Assembly: GCA_029260015.1 (NCBI GenBank)
Contig: JAJDEB010000002.1
Span: 300,027-364,026, forward strand
Origin: Phycisphaerae bacterium
GTDB lineage: Bacteria; Planctomycetota; Phycisphaerae; UBA1845
Direction of reading: 5' to 3'
Length of the DNA stretch: 64,000 bases
Below are positions 17,008 through 26,900 of this stretch, piece by piece; position 1 is the stretch's first letter; each line of letters starts with the position of its first letter. The notes under the pieces were generated by a model, which did no database searches, was not told the DNA's origin, and saw only the letters and a program-made list of their open reading frames with translations. Made by a program: the position numbers and the translations under genes.

Positions 17008-19008
17008 TCAGGGGGTGGTGCTCTTTTCTTCTTCTGGAAGATCACCCAGCACAACTTCGATGACGATTCGGAAGTGATAATCGTCGTCGGATTTTTCACC
17101 CGTGATGGGATCGACGTCGCCAGGGCCTTCCGGCTGGTTTTGTCGGTCGTTCTGTTCGCGACCCCTGCCTCTTCCCTTTGCGCCGGGTTTACTCTCTTCT
17201 GCAACCCGAAGCCCAATACGATTGAAAAAGAAACCCTGGCCCAAAACGCGCCCGGTCTTGCGCAGCGACTTCACAAAAGTGCTGTTCACATACAGGCCTC
17301 GTTCAATATCGTTGGCTCCGGTGTCTTTCTTGTGCGGGGCGTATCCGCGCAATTCGACGATGAACCCAGGGCGGGTTACGCCATCTTTCTTTTCGTAGGT
17401 TTTGGTGCTCGCTTCTGAGTAGTCACCTCGATCAACTTCGACCTCGTCTACGTCAGGCACGAACTTTGACGTGAGTGACTCGATGAAGATCTCGCCCCTC
17501 TTTTCACGACCCAAGCCAGCTGACTTGATCGCCTGAACGTATTCCTCTGCATTGGTGGCGTTCTTGATGCCTTCTGGCGGTATGGGAAGCGCTTCATGAA
17601 TCGCCGTGACAATTTTGACCCAGACCGTCCGATTGGCGAGAAGCTTTTCGATCTTGGTCGCTTTGTCGATTTCAGCCGTGCCCTGAGCGCTAAGATTGCT
17701 GTGTTGACTTTTTAGATTCCTGGCGGCTAACGATATCAACTTTCCGTAAGGCCGAGGATTCAGATCCGGGGGATTCATGATAATGCCCCAGGCATTGTCG
17801 TCGGTTACCGACTGGCCCGGTTCGCCCGAGTTGGCTTCAAGGGTGTTGCGGTCGGTCATTCCCCTAAACCACACGACACCGGCTGTCAGCAAGAGACAGG
17901 CTGCCGACGCGGCGAGGAAGGGTCGTTTCTTTTTCCACGCGGACGCCATCGCAATTTCGGGTGGAAGCAGGTTGCTGGTCACCTTGCCCAGGTCGAGTCC
18001 CTGAAGCGCCAACCCGTAAGCCACGCTGTAGTTGGAAGCATCACCCGCGCCACCTTCTGCTGACGGCAGTTTGATTTTGCTAAAACTGTCAATCTTGGTC
18101 AGGTCGAGTTGGAGGTTCTGCTTGATGTATTTTTGCAAACCCGGAAGTTTGAATGCATTGCCCATGCCATAGACTTTTCCGAGGTCCACGTCGCGGTGGG
18201 TGGCTGTGTAATATCCGACCGAGCGCTGCAATTCCTGCACCAAGTCGGCGAACACTGGGCGCATGGCCTGGAAGATTTGCCGTGCGTACTTGCTGGTAGC
18301 CGCAGTCCGTTTGAGGGTTTCTGCTTTTGAGAAGGACAGCTTGAATGCCTTGACCAATGCCTCGGTAAAGTTGTTTCCACCGAGTTGGATCGATCGCGTC
18401 CAGAGCGACGATTCGGTGCCGACGATCAAGTCGGTGCTTTCGGTGCCGATGTCGATGATGACGGTGGCTTGGTCGCCGATGAGCCCGTCGTAATGCATCG
18501 CGTTATACGCAGCGAGTGGGGCGGCTTGCACAGCGAAGGCTTCGATGCCCTGCGAATCGAAATGCACCAGATGGTCGCGAATCAGTTCTCGCTTGATGGC
18601 AAAGATACCGACTTCGACATCGGGGCTACCTTCGGCTTCGAAGACTTGATAGTCCCAGACAACTTCGTCCATGTCGAAGGGGATTTGCTGGTCGGCTTCA
18701 TAACGGACGATGTCGGGGATTTTCTTCTTGTTTTCGACCGGGGGCAGTTTGCTGAACCGTGCGAGAGTCTGTTGGCCGGGAACACCGATAACGATGTTGT
18801 CATTGGTGATGTCGTTTTTGGCGAGGAACTTTTCCAACGCGGACGACCAAAGGGCGTCGGGGTCGGCATCCTGCTGCGACATGATCTTGGAATGTTCGAT
18901 GTAGTCGGTGCTGACGACTTCAACGCCTTCGCCGGCTGCGCGTAGTCGAACGGCTTTGAATGCGGATTTGCCGACGTCGATTCCCCAAACCGTCTGCGGA
19001 CCTGCCAT
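17008..19008 (-). CDS. pilM: Type IV pilus assembly ATPase PilM fused to a membrane-anchored C-terminal domain
   Basis: 666 residues, about twice the usual PilM. Residues 1-340 are a PilM/actin-like ATPase domain: VWGIDVGKSAFKAVRL at the start (phosphate-1 loop), IVIGVPGQQTLARFSKLPP, a second phosphate loop TVIIDIGTESTDLIV and YSVAYGLALQGL at the domain end. A membrane helix follows at about 359-381 (FLAASAACLLLTAGVVWF), then a 280-residue exported region, i.e. the topology expected of PilN. So this looks like a natural PilM-PilN fusion. In type IV pili PilM (cytoplasm) binds the PilN N-terminus, so fusion would lock the pair. AGGAG is 8 bases before the ATG. First gene of the minus-strand operon that ends at 13089. 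Confidence 0.85.
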   Translation of the reverse strand: MAGPQTVWGIDVGKSAFKAVRLRAAGEGVEVVSTDYIEHSKIMSQQDADPDALWSSALEKFLAKNDITNDNIVIGVPGQQTLARFSKLPPVENKKKIPDIVRYEADQQIPFDMDEVVWDYQVFEAEGSPDVEVGIFAIKRELIRDHLVHFDSQGIEAFAVQAAPLAAYNAMHYDGLIGDQATVIIDIGTESTDLIVGTESSLWTRSIQLGGNNFTEALVKAFKLSFSKAETLKRTAATSKYARQIFQAMRPVFADLVQELQRSVGYYTATHRDVDLGKVYGMGNAFKLPGLQKYIKQNLQLDLTKIDSFSKIKLPSAEGGAGDASNYSVAYGLALQGLDLGKVTSNLLPPEIAMASAWKKKRPFLAASAACLLLTAGVVWFRGMTDRNTLEANSGEPGQSVTDDNAWGIIMNPPDLNPRPYGKLISLAARNLKSQHSNLSAQGTAEIDKATKIEKLLANRTVWVKIVTAIHEALPIPPEGIKNATNAEEYVQAIKSAGLGREKRGEIFIESLTSKFVPDVDEVEVDRGDYSEASTKTYEKKDGVTRPGFIVELRGYAPHKKDTGANDIERGLYVNSTFVKSLRKTGRVLGQGFFFNRIGLRVAEESKPGAKGRGRGREQNDRQNQPEGPGDVDPITGEKSDDDYHFRIVIEVVLGDLPEEEKSTTP

Positions 19009-19131
19009 CGTTTCGACTCCTGTAGTTCGCGGCGAACTGGGCGGTCAGGATGGGCCTCTGCCACCCGTCATACGCATCAGATCGCGCTTCGGTTGCCATA
19101 CTCGTGGCGGTTCTGCTACATTTTCCCTGCT

Positions 19132-20721
19132 ATGGGAGCTAAGTATCGGTTAAGCACGCTGGGCTGTAAAGTCAATCAATACGAGTCGGAGCAGGTGCGC
19201 GAACTGCTCGAATCGTACGGGATGACGCCAGCCGCCAAGGGCGAAGACGCAGATCTTGCAATCGTCAACACTTGTGCGGTCACATGCAGCGCGACTGCAA
19301 GAAGTCGACAGGCACTTCGTCGATTATCCAAGCGAGGCACGACCCCCACGATTGCCATCGGTTGTTATGCGTCTTCCGACCCGGAAGCCATCGCCAAGAT
19401 TGACGGCGTTTCGCAGGTGCTGGGGCATGACGCCGACACTCTCAGTGCAATCCGTCAAGCCGTGGTTGATCGATTTGGTGTTTCGACGCCTCTGCCAAGC
19501 CGCCACGTCGATCGCGGGTCGCAGACCAAAGAGAGCGCGGGCGATTCCGAGTTTGAAGAATTAGTGCCGGTTGGGCTCCGCCTGCGATCCCGAATCGAGC
19601 AGGCTCCCCCCACATCGACTGAAAACGAGCAAAACCCACCGGCATCTCAGCACTCTCAGGCAAAACAGCGAACTACTAGCAATTATAGTATTAGCCATGG
19701 ATTGCCCATAGTCAATTCTGAAGCGCATTTTGAATCTGATTTTGCGCAGGATTCTGCGTCACATTTCTCGGCGCCGGTGCGGGAGTTCTCGACGCGGACT
19801 CGGGCGTTTCTCAAGATTCAGGATGGGTGCGATGCGTCGTGTACCTATTGCATCATCCCCAAGCTGCGGACGCAGCTTCGGTGGAAATCGATCCCCGATG
19901 CAGTCAGCGAAGCGGCGATGATGGTGGCGGCTGGCCATCGTGAGATCGTGCTGACCGGGATATTCCTAGGAGCCTATGGCCGCGAAACCGCAATTCGCAA
20001 ACGTTTCAAACCGGGTCCATCACCGCTGGCAGCACTGGTCGAAGCGCTCGCAGGGGTCGATGGTTTGGAGCGATTGCGACTGTCGAGCCTGGAACCGGGC
20101 GACCTCGATGATGAGCTGCTAAGTGTCATAGCGTGTCACTCCAACTGCGTACCCCATTTTCATCTTCCGCTGCAACACGGCAGCGACACGATCCTGCGAA
20201 AGATGAATCGGCAATACACAGCCGCCGCGTTCGTGGACATGATCGATAGGGTCAACAAAGCACTGGACAGACCGGCGATCTCGACGGATATCATCGTAGG
20301 GTTCCCGGGCGAAACGGAGGCCATGTTCCAAGAAACCATGAACATGGCCCGCTACGCAAAGTTCTGCAAAATCCACGCCTTCCCCTTTAGCCCAAGACCA
20401 GGAACAGCCGCCGCCCGCTGGCCCAAAGACTTCGTCCACCAAGCCACCGTCAAAGAAAGAATGAACGCGCTGGCTGAGTTGGAGCAAGAGCTAGCCCAAG
20501 AGTACACGAGCCAATTCATAGGCGAAACGCTACGCGTCATCGTCGAGAATACAAAGGGCGCAAGCGACAACGGCAAATCAAGAGAAGCCCAGATAGCAAC
20601 CGGCCGTGGCGATCGGTATTTTGAAATTCAATTCGAGGCTGGAAAAGGCAAACCAGGTGATGTGATCAATGTGCAAATTGACCGCGTATCAGAACGCCGC
20701 GTACTCGGTTCGCTAACGTAG
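19132..20721 (+). CDS. mtaB: tRNA t6A37 methylthiotransferase MtaB (radical SAM) with an inserted linker
   Basis: 529 residues; family members are usually about 430-450. N-terminal methylthiotransferase domain (STLGCKVNQYESEQV, then INTCAVT and GCYAS, the three Cys for the auxiliary cluster). Radical-SAM motif GCDASCTYCIIP at about 233-244. C-terminal TRAM domain about 460-529. It converts t6A37 to ms2t6A37 in tRNAs reading ANN codons. Odd: about 95 residues (116-212) between the two Fe-S domains are low complexity (Ser/Gln/Glu/Asn rich) and not part of the usual fold. The stop codon TAG is formed by the first bases of a palindromic repeat (20718-20787). ATG 19132 begins MGAKYRLS. Confidence 0.92.
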   Translation: MGAKYRLSTLGCKVNQYESEQVRELLESYGMTPAAKGEDADLAIVNTCAVTCSATARSRQALRRLSKRGTTPTIAIGCYASSDPEAIAKIDGVSQVLGHDADTLSAIRQAVVDRFGVSTPLPSRHVDRGSQTKESAGDSEFEELVPVGLRLRSRIEQAPPTSTENEQNPPASQHSQAKQRTTSNYSISHGLPIVNSEAHFESDFAQDSASHFSAPVREFSTRTRAFLKIQDGCDASCTYCIIPKLRTQLRWKSIPDAVSEAAMMVAAGHREIVLTGIFLGAYGRETAIRKRFKPGPSPLAALVEALAGVDGLERLRLSSLEPGDLDDELLSVIACHSNCVPHFHLPLQHGSDTILRKMNRQYTAAAFVDMIDRVNKALDRPAISTDIIVGFPGETEAMFQETMNMARYAKFCKIHAFPFSPRPGTAAARWPKDFVHQATVKERMNALAELEQELAQEYTSQFIGETLRVIVENTKGASDNGKSREAQIATGRGDRYFEIQFEAGKGKPGDVINVQIDRVSERRVLGSLT

Positions 20722-20787
20722 GGTACGCTGTGCGGACCGTTTGTTATCGTGAGAAATCTCAAGAGCGGTCCGCACAGCGGACCCTAC
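20718..20787. repeat. REP/BIME-like palindromic repeat, GTAGGGTnCGC type
   Basis: Left arm 20718-20738 begins GTAGGGTACGCTGTGCGG; right arm 20767-20787 is its inverse with a single mismatch (A for C at 20725). The arms are separated by 28 unpaired bases. A second copy with perfect 21-base arms lies at 42920-42984. Its leading GTAG provides the stop codon of mtaB. Confidence 0.85.
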
Positions 20788-20803
20788 ATAACGACCTAAC
20801 GAT

Positions 20804-21379
20804 ATGAATAGGCGAAGCCGAGTATTGACTTATCTTTGTTTGCTGGCGGCAATTGTTAGTTGCTCGTTGTGGGTGCTGTCGATATTTGTTTCACAGAAGG
20901 GTATCTACGTCAGTTCGGATTTGCGGCGGCTTCTAAGTGCGATGGGCCAACCTCAATTTGAGTCGGACTTTGTTGGCCGCAATGCGGCTTTTGCTTCCTC
21001 TGTGTTCGACGGATGGTGCATGACGTTTGTGTTGGACGATGACTACGCCACCGAAGCAATCGGCGTCATCGATTCGGGAACGTGTTATACGGCCGCATTG
21101 TGCAAAGGCGCGTTTGTCGTCAATGAAATAGAAGTATCGCATACCATTGTCGTTGGCTCGCCAGATGAAGTTTCAATTGGGATAACCAACAGCTTCGATA
21201 TTCCGCTTTGGCTTATCATGCTACTTGCCATGATATTTCCGATTTACCAAGTACTACCAATGACAAAGCGTAGACGCCGACGGCGGAGCGGATTGTGCGA
21301 AAATTGCGGGTACGATCTTCGCGGCTCCGTGAGCGGGACGTGTTCGGAATGCGGCGTGGCGTTTTTGAAACGTCAGTAG
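20804..21379 (+). CDS. Two-helix membrane protein with C-terminal zinc ribbon
   Basis: 191 residues. Membrane helices at about 8-30 (LTYLCLLAAIVSCSLWVLSIF) and 131-149 (PLWLIMLLAMIFPIYQVLP), an extracytoplasmic loop of about 100 residues, a basic stretch KRRRRRR, and a four-Cys ribbon LCENCGYDLRG...CSECG at the end. The 'CxxCGYDLRG...CxxCG' tail is frequent on planctomycete membrane proteins; its function is not established. It begins 16 bases after the palindromic repeat that ends mtaB. Confidence 0.75.
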   Translation: MNRRSRVLTYLCLLAAIVSCSLWVLSIFVSQKGIYVSSDLRRLLSAMGQPQFESDFVGRNAAFASSVFDGWCMTFVLDDDYATEAIGVIDSGTCYTAALCKGAFVVNEIEVSHTIVVGSPDEVSIGITNSFDIPLWLIMLLAMIFPIYQVLPMTKRRRRRRSGLCENCGYDLRGSVSGTCSECGVAFLKRQ

Positions 21380-21465
21380 AGAGCAAGTCATCTACTGTCC
21401 GCCATGGGTTTGAGAAAAGCCTGGAGATTGCCTGAGTCGGATGAAGGTGCGGCCGGCGCAATTGT

Positions 21466-21687
21466 TCATCGCTGCTTCTCATCTTGGCCCGCCTCCATGA
21501 TGCGTTCGATTTCTTCGGCTGACATGCCTCGTTCTACTAGCGAGCGTTTTAGTTCGTTTTTGGATTTGGTTTTTTCTACTTGGGTCCAGCACACGCCGAT
21601 GATCACAGCGATGCCCGTCAGGCTTCCCATGACGATGGCGATTTGCGGTAATTGGAACAATGACGACCAGGCTGAGTCAGCCAGCAT
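21466..21687 (-). CDS. Small single-span membrane protein
   Basis: 73 residues. One membrane helix (about 14-34, IAIVMGSLTGIAVIIGVCW) followed by a charged amphipathic tail LVERGMSAEEIERIMEAG. Overall layout resembles PspB-like or SHOCT-tailed small regulators of envelope stress, but there is no decisive motif. A strong SD (GGAGGG, 6 bases before the ATG at 21687) supports it as a real gene. Confidence 0.65.
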   Translation of the reverse strand: MLADSAWSSLFQLPQIAIVMGSLTGIAVIIGVCWTQVEKTKSKNELKRSLVERGMSAEEIERIMEAGQDEKQR

Positions 21688-21863
21688 GTAAGACCCTCCA
21701 TTATTGACAGCAACGCGCAGCAGCCGGGCCGACCGACTGCATTCAGATAGTGCTCATACCCGTGTTCGTAATTTTCAACAAGATATTCTGGTGGTCCTGT
21801 GCGATTCCTTTTCCGGCCGCCTGTCGGATTTCTGAGTTGGGCTGCGTGTCCATTCAGATCTTT

Positions 21864-23867
21864 TTACGGTTGAATCGGTTGTTGTCTTAGCATTTTCAGA
21901 AAAGCCTGAATTTGCTTGTCGTTTGGGTCCAGTTGCATCGCTTTTTCGGCTTCTTGAATGGCGTTTGGGATGTCTCGTCTGATGAAGTATGCGACGGCTA
22001 GGTTGTATTGGGCTTTGGCCAGGGTCGGGTCGAGTTCGATTGCTTTTTTGAACTGCTCGATAGCCTCTTCGGTTTGCTGGCGGTTCATCATCAGCAGGCC
22101 CATTTGTTCGTAGGCGTCGGCGAGTTTTGGGTCTTGTTCGATTGCGGTTGTTAAGTGCGAGTCGGCTCGATTCAGGTCGCCCAGTTCGAGTGCGATGGCC
22201 CCGGCATGGTAGTGGGCTTGGGGGTTGGTTTCGGCATGTTCGAGCATGTGCTCGAAGTGTTCGAGAGCCTCGGGAAGTCTTCTGGCGGCTAGCAAGGTTA
22301 GGCCCAAATCCTTTTCGGCTTCGTGGATGGAGTGATCGAGATCGAGTGCTTTGCGGAACTCGTCGATCGCTTCGCTGTAGGCTTTTCGTTTCTTGAGTAC
22401 GCGGGCAAGGTTGTGGTGCATGAGTGCACTTTTGGGTTCGATGGCCAGCGCCTTTCGCGCTGATTCTTCGGCGGCATCCTCGTCTCCGCGCAGTAAGTTT
22501 AGCCACGTCAACTTGTTGTTCACTTTCGCAGCATCGACGATCGCCCACCGTTTGACGTTGTCGTAATGTTTGATTGCCAAGTCGCGGTTGCCAGCGATGA
22601 CCGGGGCAAGATCGCGCTCGGGTTCAAAATCTTCCTCCCACAGGATTTCGCCGATTCCGGTTGCGTCGTAATAATGATCGCCCAGGTAGTTCTGCGTTTG
22701 GATGTACGCGTTGTGGCTGGTGGCGACGAGGAGCAGGCCGGCAGCACCCATCGCGAATTGTCCACTGGATCGCAACTTGCCATCGGCTTTAAGCGTGACG
22801 TTTTGAAACTCGACATCACGATTGCGAATCAGCCGCACAAACGTCAGCAGCACAAATGCGAAGATCGCCGAGATGCCGGCAGACATCAGGAACGGGAAGT
22901 GGTCATATAGCCCCCACCACGAATACAGGAAGAATGCGAATCCGCCGGCAAGGATAAGCTCTTCGATGAGTGGGAGCGGTTTCGGTTTGGATTCTTGCGG
23001 TTCGGGTTTGTCTGGTGTGGCGAGAACGGCTGTCTTGCCGAATCCGAAACTCAGGGCTGATGTTGGGCATGATGTGATGCAATCCGCGCACTTCATGCAG
23101 CCGGGGTCCACAACCATGCCATAGGCAAGCACTTCTTCGGCGACGCGCACGTTCGAGCCGCAGGACTTGGTGCATTCGCCCGACTGGACGCATGACTCGT
23201 TGACGCGCACGCGCAGGGGCGAGGCTTTTTCGACGATGGCGAACACACCGCCATAGGGGCAGGCATAGGTGCAGAACCCCTTGTTTCCGAGGAAATACAC
23301 GATGCTGAACCCGGAAACGGTGAAGGTGAGGATTGCAAAAACCCAGCCGGGAAACGTTTCCCAAAAGTGCTCGGTTGTAAATGCGCTGGACCACTGCGGA
23401 ACGAACGCGACGTTGGTGGGGTCTTGAAACGCGGCGTACCAGCGATAGACCACGGGCCAGGCGAACATGTAGAGGGCCATCCCGAGCGGGACGAGCATGA
23501 GCAATCGTGAGCGGAGCGGTTTAGGTTGGATGCGCATGCGTTTTAGCATCCAACCGCACAGGTCTTGATAGGCCAGAAAGTGGCAGGCCCATCCGCAGAC
23601 GAAGCGGCCGAAGATTAGCGTTAATAGGATCGCCAGCGCGAAGAAGATAAACCCGGCATTGATGGCGCCGGTCTTGAGGGTTTCCATCGATTCGGACGGT
23701 TCTACGGGAGTAATGGTGCTTCCAAACTTGAGCCAATAGGCGATGTGCAAGAGCATCAACACATGGACGGTGATCAATGAGATCATTCGCCACTTTCCCG
23801 CCCGGGTGATGGGCCGGATGGCCGGTGGTTGTGCAACTTTGAGTGGAATCTTCGTACGCTTGCTCAT
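21864..23867 (-). CDS. Polytopic 4Fe-4S protein (NapH/CcoG-like) fused to TPR repeats
   Basis: 667 residues from ATG 23867. Residues about 25-410 carry roughly seven membrane helices and the conserved CGWACHFLAYQDLCGW segment of NapH/RdxA-type polyferredoxins; two cluster motifs follow, CVQSGECTKSC and CMKCADCITSCP (about 225-270). Residues about 445-660 are TPR repeats (for example AIDEFRKALDLDHSIHEAEK and AIEQFKKAIELDPTLAKAQY). NapH and CcoG families pass electrons or handle copper for oxidase assembly; the electron partner here is unknown. Fusion to TPRs implies docking of a partner protein. No terminal-oxidase or nitrate-reductase genes flank it. Confidence 0.8.
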   Translation of the reverse strand: MSKRTKIPLKVAQPPAIRPITRAGKWRMISLITVHVLMLLHIAYWLKFGSTITPVEPSESMETLKTGAINAGFIFFALAILLTLIFGRFVCGWACHFLAYQDLCGWMLKRMRIQPKPLRSRLLMLVPLGMALYMFAWPVVYRWYAAFQDPTNVAFVPQWSSAFTTEHFWETFPGWVFAILTFTVSGFSIVYFLGNKGFCTYACPYGGVFAIVEKASPLRVRVNESCVQSGECTKSCGSNVRVAEEVLAYGMVVDPGCMKCADCITSCPTSALSFGFGKTAVLATPDKPEPQESKPKPLPLIEELILAGGFAFFLYSWWGLYDHFPFLMSAGISAIFAFVLLTFVRLIRNRDVEFQNVTLKADGKLRSSGQFAMGAAGLLLVATSHNAYIQTQNYLGDHYYDATGIGEILWEEDFEPERDLAPVIAGNRDLAIKHYDNVKRWAIVDAAKVNNKLTWLNLLRGDEDAAEESARKALAIEPKSALMHHNLARVLKKRKAYSEAIDEFRKALDLDHSIHEAEKDLGLTLLAARRLPEALEHFEHMLEHAETNPQAHYHAGAIALELGDLNRADSHLTTAIEQDPKLADAYEQMGLLMMNRQQTEEAIEQFKKAIELDPTLAKAQYNLAVAYFIRRDIPNAIQEAEKAMQLDPNDKQIQAFLKMLRQQPIQP

Positions 23868-23957
23868 GGTATTGTTAAGTATAACCGCAACAAAAAAGCG
23901 AGCCGCCACATTTCTGTGACGGCTCGCGGATAGAACGATTGTTGACAGCATTGGTAT

Positions 23958-26900
23958 CTATGGAATCGAGCAGCCGGCGGCTGGCGAACCCGGGTCGGTC
24001 ATGGCACCCAGTGCATTGTAATCGTTGACATCAACATCGCCGTCGGCATCGGTATCGAAGCATGCGCAACCGGCACCGAATATCTGCGGCCCCGAGCCGA
24101 TGTCGCCGGTGAAGCATTGCTGCATGAGCATGTAGTCCCGCAGGTCGCGATCGCAGTCACCGTCGCCATCGCCTTCCGTTGTCGAGCAAGTTTCGCAACC
24201 GGCACCCGTGTTGGTCAGGGTGATGGTTCCCGAGCCTTGCTCGTTGTTGGCCCATCCACCGACGCGAAGCAGGTATGACTGGCCTGCGACGACAGGTGCG
24301 ACGAGGCGCGAGGTGAAGTTGGCACAGCCGACACCATCATCATTGCATGCGTGGAAGTTGGCGATCAGGCTACCGCAATCGGTGCCTTCGTACATGACCA
24401 GATCGCTGTCATAGGTGACCGAGTTGCAGGTGCTGGCTGTCAGGGTTCCGCTGCATTCGGCGTCGTAGATATACCAAATGTCGTTGACCGTGATACCGCC
24501 ATCGCCTTCGACTGCACATGCGGGATGGTTGGGGCCATCGGTTGTTGCGCCGACGGTCGTGAACACCGTTGGTCCGTCGAAGATCGGGAAAGCGTCTGCA
24601 CAGTCGTCGGACGTTTCGATGTCGCAGTTTTCATCGCAACCATCACCGGGTGTGGTGTTTCCGTCGTCGCATTCTTCGCCGGGGTCCTGATTACCATCGC
24701 CGCAGACGGGCGTTATGGCGACGGGGACGATTTTATAGACGCTGCTGTCGGCTACGATGTACATTTCGCCGAGGCCGTCTTCGCCAAACGCAACGATGGA
24801 AGAAAGCGGTCCAAGTTCCGACGTGCGGTTGGTTTGTTCGGTGACGGTGGCGCCGTCGTACTTGATTGAGAAAACCCAGTTCCCGCAATAGTCGGCATAG
24901 AAATAGGTGCCGTGCAGCGAGGGGATGTCGCAACCACGATAAACGTATCCGCCGATGATTGAGCAGATGAACCCCGGGTGCGTCGGGTCGCCGCTGTGGC
25001 GAACGTCGAGGATGGGGTCGATCAGTTCCGGGTCGGTTGCAACGCAGCCGTATCCGCCGCTACTGGTCGGTGTCGGGATGAATCCTTCACGACAATCCCA
25101 ACCATAGTTCAGACCGCTTGGGGCACCGGCAGCTTCAAAGTCGATTTCTTCGCGGGCGTCCTGTCCAACATCGCCGACGTACATATCACCGGTGACGCGA
25201 TCGAAACTGAAGCGCCACGGATTGCGATAACCCACAGCCCAGATTTCGTCGCCGTACTTGTTGCCGGCGGGGATGGCATAAGGCGATGCGGCATCAACGT
25301 CGAGTCGCAGCATTTTGCCCAATAGCGAACCGAGGTTTTGAGCGCGGTTAAATGGATCGTTGCCGCTTCCGCCGTCGCCTGTACCGATGTACAGCATTCC
25401 GTCAGGTCCGAACTGAATTTGTCCGCCGTTGTGATTCGAGAAATCCTGATTGACCGTCAGAATGATCAAGGCACTGGCTGGATTGGCGACATTCGGATTG
25501 CCCGAAACGGTGTAACGCGACACGACCGTGTTGCCACCAGTATTGGTGTAATTGACGTAGAAGAATCCATTTGATGCGTAGTTCGGATGGAAGGCCATGC
25601 TGAGAAGGCCGCGTTCGCCACCGCTCGCAATCAACGTGCCGATATTCAAGAATGGCGTGCCCAGCACTGAGCCGGAATCGATGATCTTAATCTGGCCCGA
25701 GTTCTGTTCGACGACGAACAGTCGATCGGGATCGCCCGGAGGCGCGGCGACTCCAACCGGTGAACTAAAGCCGGTGGCAACCTGCACTTTGGCGATCGGG
25801 ACCTCCAGGAAGTTCTCGCATTCATCGGGGATTCCATTGTTGTCGCAATCGAGGCTGACACCGTCGCTGATGTCCTTTGAATCCATTTCACCGTTGTTGT
25901 TGCAGTCGACGATGCCAATGGGTCCGGTGGTGCTGGCCAACACTGTCATTGGTGTGCCCGGTTTGAAGATGCCGAGGGCGACCTGCGTGGTTTGCGGGGC
26001 GCGGTTGGCGTCGAACCGGAAGTTGTACATGGTGCTCCAACGGATGGCGTTGGCGTTTTGGTTGGTGCCGAAGTCGTCAGTCTCCCAAGTGACCGAAGAG
26101 CCTGAAAATGATCCGGGCCAATCGGTGTTGTCGTAGGGTTCACCGCTATGCGTGTGAACATCGTGGAAGCCGATGTTTGAAACAGTGGCGGTCGGGTCGA
26201 TCGGTACGCTGAAGGAGCGGATCGAGCGGTCGGAATTCAAGTTTTGTACCGCGTATTCGTAATGCCACATGCCTCCGCCAATGTCGGTGGCTTTGCCTGC
26301 GAGGATGACGAGACCTTCTTCCGGAATGCGCACGTCGGTTTCGACGACTGAAGGATCGGTGTCTTGCCAAGCACGAATTCCGGGTTGCTCGCGCTGCGTT
26401 GTAGAAGCAAGTGAAATGTTCCAACTCGAGCCACCGCCCGACACGGTGATCTGACGGTATGATGCGTTGTTGTCTCCATTGCCGTCGGCTGCGTCGTCTG
26501 AAGCGATGTAGTGTCCGTCGACGAAATAAGTACCACCGCCATCTTGCCCGGGATCAAGGTCTGAAATCGGAACCTGAAGGCGTTTGTACGTCGAATTGCC
26601 CGTCGAACCCTGGTCACCTTCGGTGAACGGGTACGGGTAATAGCCGGTGTGGGCGTTGACTTCGGAGCGCGGTCCGAGTCGTCCCTGGGAACCGTTGAGC
26701 CCGCAGCAATACGGATCGGAGCAACCAACGCCGAGGACGCTTCCGCCCTGGCCGCTGCAACCGCAACCGCAGATGTTCTGCGTTAAAGCGGTGAAGCCAT
26801 GTTTGAGCCAGCTTTGGCCAACTTGTTCGTAGCGGCCGTTGTTGAGGCGGTACATGTTCTGGGCGATGACCGGGTGTTCGTTGGTGCCGGAGATCCAGTT

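Noticed and set aside
23999..24850. Long open frames opposite the GSDH giant on the plus strand.
   Set aside because: They are Arg/Ala-rich shadows of the minus-strand coding sequence with no motif or SD.
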